From Pempheris klunzingeri (taxonomy: Eukaryota; Chordata; Actinopteri; Acropomatiformes; Pempheridae): a stretch of 64,000 nucleotides of DNA. The position numbers and the translations under genes were made by a program. The notes beneath the pieces are model-generated. The model had not been told where the DNA came from. It ran no database searches and worked only from the letters and a program-made list of their open reading frames with translations. Shown in pieces: positions 57,079-64,000 of this stretch. The stretch covers positions 19,361,156-19,425,155 of the forward strand of contig NC_092025.1 of the NCBI RefSeq assembly GCF_042242105.1. The letters run 5' to 3'. Numbering within the stretch: position 1 is the stretch's first letter; each line of letters opens with the position of its first letter.

Positions 57079-59208
57079 AGGTGAGACATTAGCTTTAATA
57101 ATACGTAAATACTGGTCTAAACACATATTGGCTGTTATTATTCTTTACCTGTCTAGATTTAAGATATGTGTCACTGGATTTTAAGCTTTTTTCCAAACTT
57201 TGCTTTAAAAAATGTGCCATGAAATATTACTACAAGTATTACCAATGCTGCATATGTTACTTTTCTCAATCATATGTCAAAGGGGACATTTCTGGGTTTG
57301 ATACTTTGCTGTTTATTCACGTATGTATTTGTCATTAAGGCGGTAATATTTAATTTTCATTTTGAAAGTAAATGTATGTAGGTTTGTTTTAGGACCCAAA
57401 ACTGGAGTTGCACTTCATAAATGTTCTGAAAATGTTATAAAAATCACAAAAGACATTCCTGAAAGTGAATCTGCAGAATCGAAGATTCAAAGAATGTTTG
57501 AAGAGAGGGTTCAAGAAGTCAGCGAAGGGGCCTTCAAGCTATTTCTGATTTCACGGTGACACAAATTCTTCGACACGCGGGAAAGTGTTGGCTTGACGTA
57601 TGCAAATTGGATGAATGTTGTTTGTAATTCCCTTCTAGAGCGACACGCATAAGGGTTTTCTGATCAGGTGGCCTTATTGGCAGGATCACATCATTGTCTG
57701 TTTTCTGGTGTGGCAACATGTCAGTAAAGGATTAGTTAGTGAACAAACAAGGTGTGGGTTAAAATGACTACTTTGTCATGGTTACATTATTAACCACTTG
57801 GCTAAACATTGTGGTCATGCTTAAGAGAAACCTTTGTTGACTGTTGTCAGGAAACAAGAAGCGAATAGCAGTTAAAATCCCATCAACACCATTCATTCAC
57901 CCTGACCTCCTGCTGGGATCTCTATGCCTCCATAACAACTTCACATACAGTATCACTACTATTGACTGTATGTGAAGATGGACAACATGTCTTTGCTTCC
58001 TCTCTCTGTACAAAAATGATGCCAAAATACCCTGGATATGGCCGCTGCCAACTTGCGCTGGCTTTTTTGTATCAGGCAGTAAATCTGAGGAATAGTTTGC
58101 CAGGAAATCTTAAAATCATAAGCAGCTTGGGGGTGATCCAGATGTTTTGGCTTCACTTTAGGGGAGTTGCATGTCGTCCATCTTTATATACTGTCAGTGT
58201 TCTTTACGCATAAGAGACATAATCCCAATGGCCACTGGAAGTCTTTGCAATGTAAACATATGGTGTTTCTGGCCATTTGCTGAAACAACTGATGCTCTTG
58301 GGAGGAAAATCTTGTAAACCTCATTTCCATAGTAAATTAGATGCTAACTGTACAGAACAATGACAGCGAGCTACCACCAGGTACCACCAGGTACCTAACT
58401 GACCATCAGTTGCAGTTTCACAGTTCAGTTTCCTGCTCAGCAAGTGTAGCTGGTGATCGATCCACCAACCCTGTGATTAGTCGACCTCCTGAGCCAAAAA
58501 CGCCCTATTTGCTTGATCAATATGCTTCTTTGACCAAATGCAAGAAAGGTGCACTTATGAATTGATATATCTGCAACCTTATAAAGAACGACTAATCATC
58601 AAACCCATGGTGTACAATTGTGTTACATTCCATAGGTTTTCTCAATTAAACTGCAAAGCATAGTTAATATTTTGTATTTTTTTGTTTCAGCGTCTATCAC
58701 CAACTCCCAGGCATTCATTTTTGGCACTTTGTGAATCTTACATGTGTGACATTAACTAATTCATTTCAATAAAGAAATGCTTTATTGGCATGAACATAAC
58801 AAAGACAATATTGTCAAAGTTTAAAATGATATTCAACTCAGTGTAGAAAGAAAAAAAGGAAAGGGTACAATTTATAGAATACAGGAAATGTCAGAAAACA
58901 AGAAACACTTGCTCAGTGTTTGTTTGTGAAATACTCTGGAAGTGTGTGTTGAAGTTGTTAGTGTGTGTGTGTGTTGATGTTGTTTTTGTGTGTGTGTGCA
59001 AGTGTGTGTGTCATTCTAAGGGCAAGGAATTAGACAAGATGATCAAATAATTAAAGTCTTTAGAGAAATACAATAACACAATATAGCAACATATAATTGA
59101 AGCTTATAATAGAAAAATGTAATTATCAAATTATTTATGTTTCTTTATATATAAACTATAGTCAAACAAACCAGATTATTAAACTCTACATGCTGGTTCC
59201 TCCTTTAG
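57079..59208 (+). other. Intron 1 of the PLAC8-family gene
   Basis: It contains a copy of a dispersed repeat (about 58030-58200), a reverse LINE-like tail with CTTTATTGGCATGAACATAA near 58781, and a GT-rich stretch (58940-59010). An octamer-like ATGCAAAT lies near 57600. No coding exon was found. Confidence 0.6.
58030..58200. repeat. Related dispersed repeat, copy 3 (3' end)
   Basis: GATGTTTTGGCTTCACTTTA GGGGAGTTG, CATGTCGTCCATCTTTATAT and ACTGTCAGTG match the 3' end of copy 2. Confidence 0.6.
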
Positions 59209-59243
59209 AAGCCGTCATCATCATCATCATTTAGACCATCATC

Positions 59244-59349
59244 ATGTCTTCCACGATGGTCATCAGGCAGCCTCAGCCTGTGATGGATGCCCGAGAGTCT
59301 GATGAGTGGGGATCTGGGATATGTGACTGCTGTGAGGACTTGCCTGGAT
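59244..59349 (+). CDS. PLAC8-family coding exon 1
   Basis: The exon begins at 59209 after acceptor CCTCCTTTAG; the ATG is at 59244. It encodes MSSTMVIRQPQPVMDARES to ICDCCEDLPG and ends GGAT|GTGAGA, one base into a Cys codon. The opposite-strand open frame here is a shadow. Confidence 0.9.
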
Positions 59350-60684
59350 GTGAGAATCTGATCAATATTCACACCGGTGCTATAGATGACAAACTGATTA
59401 ATATGTGTGTCAAGTGAAGTCTCACCTCTGACCAGCTCACAGATGATTTCAATCTCTTCTGTCATGCCTCTGGGACAAAGGGACGCTGTTTGCTCGCTTT
59501 CAGAGCAAGTCTTTGTTCCTTGTTTCTCTGTAGTCTTCCAACAACTTAAAACCACTCTTGGCTCAAAACACACATAAAAATCCAGGAATTACAGTAATTT
59601 AATTAAGAAAACCGAGGTACTTAAAAAATATTGAGCGAAATCATGATACAGATTTACAAAATCTGTAATAATATATAATAAATAAAAATTACCTTGAGTG
59701 TTTCCTTCTCTGTGTGTTTTGTATCTGAGTTGTTTAACCGACTGTTTTCTGTGGATTTGTTTCCTGTCACAGGCTGTTTTGGTTTCTGGTGTTTTCCTTG
59801 TTTCGCCTGTAAAACCACCAAGGACTACGGCCAGTGTCTCTGTCTCCCCCTGCTGGACAGCTTCGGCTTCATCCCGCCCATCACCATGTCCATGAGGGTC
59901 TCCATGAGGCAGCGCTACGGCATCAAAGTAGGGCCACAAGTCTCTGTTGTTATTGTCAGTCGCCTTAAAGCCCCAGATTGTAATGTTCTGACCAGTATTT
60001 ACAATAAGTATAATTTCATGGAGACCAGAGGGGACAATTCACTCACCAAAAATCATTTGTAGTCCTTTAAAACTCTGTTACTTATTATCTATTTACAGTA
60101 AAGTCATTTGTTATGGTCACAATTAACAGTCACAATTAGCATATAAGGATATTTTGGTGTATGGTGCTACAGCAGAAGTTATCAAAGAACTCCTATATGT
60201 TGTATTTACCTTGCGACTAAAGTTCGCTACTAATCAAAGTGGTGTGTAGTCTCCATTTTAAATTTTTCATTTTTCATACACTTATAATTATTTCTTTTTT
60301 GTTTTTCTTTGTTTATCTGTGCTTATTTCTGCCCTTGTGCTGCTCTTATCTTATCTTATCTTACTGTGAAGGGAATCTTTGTTATCATGGTTAAAGGAAC
60401 TATGTGGGGGTCATTCTAAGTTTTTAGGGCTACAAATTACCTTAGAGGATAGGTGTAAACAAATGGAGGGGGGGAATATGTGCACTAAGTGTGTAAGATG
60501 CAGCCTGTAGATCAGATCGCTCATCTTTTGCCCCTGACGTCACTCTGTTATTTGTCTGCAGGGCACCATGTGTAGAGACTGTCTGTACGCGACCTTCTGC
60601 ACAGCCTGCGCCTGGTGTCAGATGTCCAGAGAGATGAAGAAGAGGAAGATTCAGGTCGTTCTGGTCAGCGCCAAGAACGCATGA
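59244..60684 (+). CDS. PLAC8-family Cys-rich protein (cornifelin/onzin-like), 3 coding exons
   Basis: The join is 59244..59349, 59773..59927, 60562..60684: 384 nt, 127 residues plus stop, with phases closing. It is a small Cys-rich protein of the PLAC8 family (placenta-specific 8/onzin, cornifelin), whose members act in cell proliferation, differentiation and autophagy, and in plants and fungi in cell size and metal transport. Visible are WGSGICDCCED (22-32), CCFGFWCFPCFACK (36-49), CLCLPLLD (57-64), the conserved PPITMSMRVSMRQRYGIKG (70-88), and CTACAWCQMSREMKKRK (100-116). It is close to fish 'cornifelin homolog' or 'plac8-like onzin related' proteins, which are about 110-150 residues. I cannot tell which paralogue it is. 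The start ATG was chosen because an in-frame TAG precedes it. Confidence 0.92.
59773..59927 (+). CDS. PLAC8-family coding exon 2
   Basis: The acceptor is CCTGTCACAG|GC and the donor ATCAAA|GTAGGG. It encodes residues 36-87, the Cys-rich core CCFGFWCFPCFACK and the basic MRVSMRQRYGIK segment. Confidence 0.93.
60562..60684 (+). CDS. PLAC8-family coding exon 3 with stop
   Basis: The acceptor is TTTGTCTGCAG|GGC. It encodes residues 88-127, GTMCRDCLYATFCTACAWC then QMSREMKKRK, ending KNA and TGA at 60682-60684. Confidence 0.93.
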   Translation, partial: GTMCRDCLYATFCTACAWCQMSREMKKRKIQVVLVSAKNA

Positions 60685-60851
60685 CCTCTCTGCTCACTTG
60701 TCATCACACCGAGGATTTTCGGGTCATTTGATGTGTTTAATTATTTGTCCTAATATGGTAAAGGGCCCTTTTCACACCTAAACAGTAAAACATGGATATC
60801 ATATCACTGCCTAGTAAAACTGAGATAAAATACCACCAAATCATAATACTA

Positions 60852-60902
<51 letters not shown>

Positions 60903-61215
60903 TTTGTTTTTGGAATCACATCCACATCTGGCAACTGCTTTATAGATGATGATGTATTCTTTATTACTGTTATTATTAATATCTGACATTTATGTGTCGT
61001 ATTTCTATGTATATAATATATATATATATTGTGTATGAAATAAGTTACAATTTATCACAGTGACATTTAGCAATTTAAAATGATGGTGTTACTGATTTTT
61101 TATTTTGGCATGCACTTTTTAAAGAATGTTTTATTTCATGTCTGTCAGCGTAAAACCTAACATACTGACTTCCATTGCTTATTGATTTATAAATAAATGT
61201 ATACATTTGATGACA
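60685..61215 (+). other. Probable 3' UTR of the PLAC8-family gene
   Basis: It contains a pure (TAA)n tract and an AATAAA at 61192-61197, followed by AT-rich sequence. This is the first convincing poly(A) signal after the stop codon outside the microsatellite. Confidence 0.4.
60852..60902. repeat. (TAA)n microsatellite
   Basis: About 16-17 pure TAA units in the probable 3' UTR of the PLAC8-family gene. Long runs of Asn or Leu codons in overlapping frames here are artefacts of the repeat. Confidence 0.98.
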
Positions 61216-64000
61216 TACTTTAATTGTTTACAGTATGCTGTTATTTCTTTGTTTATTCACACAGCAGGTTGTAAAGAGAGGGTAAACAACAAATCAATTA
61301 ACAAATGTACACACACAAAAGGCATCTTCCAGTGAAAACTTTACTGATGTGAGACACTAACACGTGAGCTAGAGGGAGCCACACGCTTCACAATGAGCCG
61401 ATACTTTAACAGATGGTTGAGATCATGTGGGGTCATGTTGGATGTGCCGCTCCTCTTTCTACCTCTACAAGTTTCCCGATGTTGCTTTGAAACCTCACTT
61501 ATGAAAATGAGGACACTCAGACCTCTAATAAAGCTGACACACACCGCTGAGTGGCCCTCAAATACTTATGATTTAGTGGTAACACAGTGTCCTTGAAGGA
61601 ACCTTGTAATGATAATAAGGAAAATACATTCAACTGTTACATTTCAAATTTGACCTCGAGTCACTTTCTCAGTGCAGAAAAATGTGAAATTTGTCTACAG
61701 GCAAGCACACAATTCATCAAGAATAACATTTCTAAAAACACGTGAGGAATGAATGTTTAGTTTTGTTAAAATTGAAAAAAAAAAACTTTTCTCTTTTGGA
61801 AATTCCTATTTTCTGTAAAAGCTAAGTAAAATCTCTTTGTTATTACTTCCTTGGAAAATTATTTGGAGATGATAGAACTGCAAGAAATGAACTGCTGAAG
61901 TCCTTAAGATGCAGTGTTTCTGTTATTTTGTCCACACCTTGAGTGGAATCAAGTCTAATAAATAGATAAATCAATTAAATTAAATGATATTGTAAGGCGT
62001 TTAGAAGAGTAGGTGTCATGCCTGTTGAACATAGAAATGATAATGTTAAGTCAAAGTTATGAAATTGTAATCAAACATTTAAAGTATTTCATAATTACTT
62101 ATCATGAGTTTGGCAGACATAAAAAACGTAGAGTTGTCATAACTTTGTATTTTGTCGCTCTGTGTAGTGTAAAGCTACTTAGACTCACCCGTTCTTTGAC
62201 CCGAATGTGAGGAGCTACACGTGTGCCGAAATCATAGATAATTATCTCACAACTCTGAAGCCTCTCTGAGCTTTTTAGCTACTTCTAGCACATTGGTTTC
62301 AGCCACTGGCCTCCGTAGGGAGACAGACTAAGTTAGCGGCTAGGTGAAAAGTAGCGGCTAAAGCACCTGATATTTTTGTGTGGAGTTGGTGGAGACAAAA
62401 CCAGAGCTAACAGAGAGTGAATGTTGGACTTCATCAGTTTTAACAACTTTACATTTGGCAGCTTTACATGCGTCTGCTTGTTTGAGTGTTTTCCTGCCCT
62501 CTAGTGGCCAAAAACCACCAAATGCAGCTTTAAATGACCACATCTGTGCTGTGTGATCAGATTGATTGTTTGCCGAGACCCATTAAATTGAAAAAAGGGT
62601 GGAGAACAAGAGATTTAACTTTGTTTTCTGTTGTTAAGTTCCTGCAAATGTATGGAGTCACTATCATGTCATATTTTGTCAAATTACCCCCAATAAACTT
62701 TCCCATTTGTTCAGTCCAGTTCGCGGTCCGGCGGCGGCGATCCCTCCCCTCTGCTGGCACACTTGGCCCTGGTGTTCACTGTAAATTGCTCAGTGGGTTG
62801 TTTTTAATGGGATTATAATGACAGTTATGGTTTGCAAGAATTGATGTTTGTGACTTTTACGAGGTGTGAGTGAAGGGGCGGGTCCAGGCGGCTCATAAAG
62901 GCTGCAGGAATGTTAATTGGTCGAGGCCACTGCTGCCCTCTTTGTTCTGCTCTCTCATACTGGGCTTCTGTTGCGCCCGTTAAAAAGGCCAAAGAACTGA
63001 TTTAAAATCTGTGACTTTAACCCCGCACACCCTCCAACACCCCCCCCACACCAAGTCCCCACACACATATGTACGCAGCTTATCCCACCTACAACCCCCC
63101 ACTCATCCCCTCCAATTCTTTTCTTCTGGGTTTTTCCTTCCCACTCCTGAAGAAAATGGACCCCTTTTCTTCTCTCATTTCCTCCATGTTGCTTAATCAG
63201 GTGGTTGGCACTCCCCTCCCCGCTGGGTTTGATCCAGTGTTGGGGGAGTAATTTTATCACTGCTTTTTTCTTTTTTCTTTCTCTCTCCTGTGGTCACCCG
63301 GGCGGCTGCACTTCCAGCCACGACGAGCCAGATGACGTTTGTGAATGAAAAAAATATTAGATAAATGAGCACAATACTAAAATGCAACTGAAGAAAGTTG
63401 TGTTTTTTTGTTTTAGCCGTCAGACTTGAAAATATTTTACCTCTTCATAAGTTACAATTATTTTCATTTTGCTTTAAATCCACCTTCATGTCAGGTTTTA
63501 TTCTTGAATCTTTCTGACTTTCGTCTTGCCTTGTGCACCCCCATCTTTAATATTTCATTGCACATTTTTATCGACATTCATTTCTAAAAAAAATGTAGAA
63601 TAAGTTGATTTCTGCAGGAAACAGATTCTTACCACAAAAATGTGATATGTCTTCAGGCTAACATATAATTCAATATATATAGAGAATAAAGTTTTAATTA
63701 ATGAATGAATAATAGATAAATACATAGTTTGGTTCAAATTAAGCTTTTCTCTCGTCTTATTTACTACTTGGGTTGTAATTATTTGTAAATTATGGAAACA
63801 ATAAAATGAAGTGCTACAGATTTAGACACAGACGCATGTCTGTCCTTTTTGATGCTATGCTTCTGTTATTTTGTCCACCCCCTGTATGGTGGCTATTAGA
63901 GAATCTTTTTTATTTCACGTTATTTCTACAAAGTTCATGTAAACAAGTGGATTTCTGCTGGAAACAGGTTGAATGAATTTATGCTAACATCATCACATGG
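61216..64000. other. 3' flank, no gene recognised
   Basis: AT-rich DNA with a dispersed repeat (62230-62545), a GC-richer block at about 62700-63000, and C-rich then CT-rich low-complexity DNA (63020-63300). Short open frames have no recognisable product. Confidence 0.6.
62230..62545. repeat. Same family, copy 2
   Basis: TTTCAGCCACTGGCCTCCGT, TTAGCGGCTAGGTGAAAAGT, CACCTGATATTTTTGTGTGG AGTTGGTGGAGAC, GCTAACAGAGAGTGAATGTT GGACTTCATC and CCTCTAGTGGCCAAAAACC. Confidence 0.6.

Noticed and set aside
59205..59573. 122-codon minus-strand ORF ending in an Asp run
   Set aside because: It is the shadow of PLAC8-family coding exon 1, whose splice sites and phase fit exactly. The Asp run comes from a (CAT)n tract in the leader.
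60737..60986. ORFs with long Leu or Asn runs
   Set aside because: They are translations of the (TAA)n microsatellite.
61341..61596. 67-codon ORFs on both strands near 61.4 kb
   Set aside because: There is no recognisable product and no convincing splice sites; overlap of two frames on opposite strands is common by chance.

Overview
This window is vertebrate nuclear DNA, almost certainly from a teleost fish and probably a percomorph. Genes are split into small exons by GT-AG introns. Intergenic DNA is AT-rich, with many (CA)n, (GT)n and (TAA)n microsatellites. It also carries dispersed repeat families that I know from percomorph genomes, such as the family rich in 'ACTCAAGTAAAAGT' and L2-type tails reading 'TTTATTGATCCC'. 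Nothing bacterial, phage-like or operon-like is present, and nearly all of the longer open reading frames are chance or shadow frames.

Layout. (1) 1-29.28 kb, minus strand: the 5' part of larp1 (La-related protein 1). The start codon is at 29,281, and five coding exons (the last cut by the window edge) are separated by introns of up to 16.9 kb. They give the first 248 residues; the La module and DM15 region lie outside the window. A CpG-rich promoter region follows at 29.28-29.65 kb. (2) 29.65-41.43 kb: intergenic, repeat-rich, with one orphan exon-like segment. (3) 41.43-47.32 kb, plus strand: a complete seven-exon hpgd (15-hydroxyprostaglandin dehydrogenase) of 257 codons with catalytic S138, Y151 and K155 intact. 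A 983-bp hAT element with an 8-bp target duplication sits just downstream. (4) 49.6-50.2 kb: a tandem duplication carrying a decayed and an intact tRNA-Asp(GUC). (5) 51.3-51.9 kb: overlapping long ORFs on both strands with coding-like composition, not recognised. (6) 57.0-60.7 kb, plus strand: a PLAC8-family (cornifelin/onzin-like) gene with three coding exons (127 residues) and a probable non-coding first exon. (7) 60.7-64 kb: 3' flank with repeats and a candidate conserved element.

The genes do not form a pathway. larp1 regulates translation of TOP mRNAs, hpgd oxidises prostaglandins and PLAC8 proteins are small Cys-rich factors; they are ordinary neighbours on a chromosome. I joined the exons by hand. 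In all three genes the reading phases close exactly across every junction, which is the strongest evidence for the models.

I found no clear new biological system. The best leads are: the hpgd copy has lost two reported substrate-pocket residues (Q148 and Y217) while keeping its catalytic machinery; larp1 has a 12-threonine (ACG)n tract 12 nt from a splice acceptor; an unrecognised coding-like segment lies at 51.3-51.9 kb; an orphan exon-like segment lies at 34.6 kb; and there are several near-perfect hairpins and non-coding segments that look conserved.
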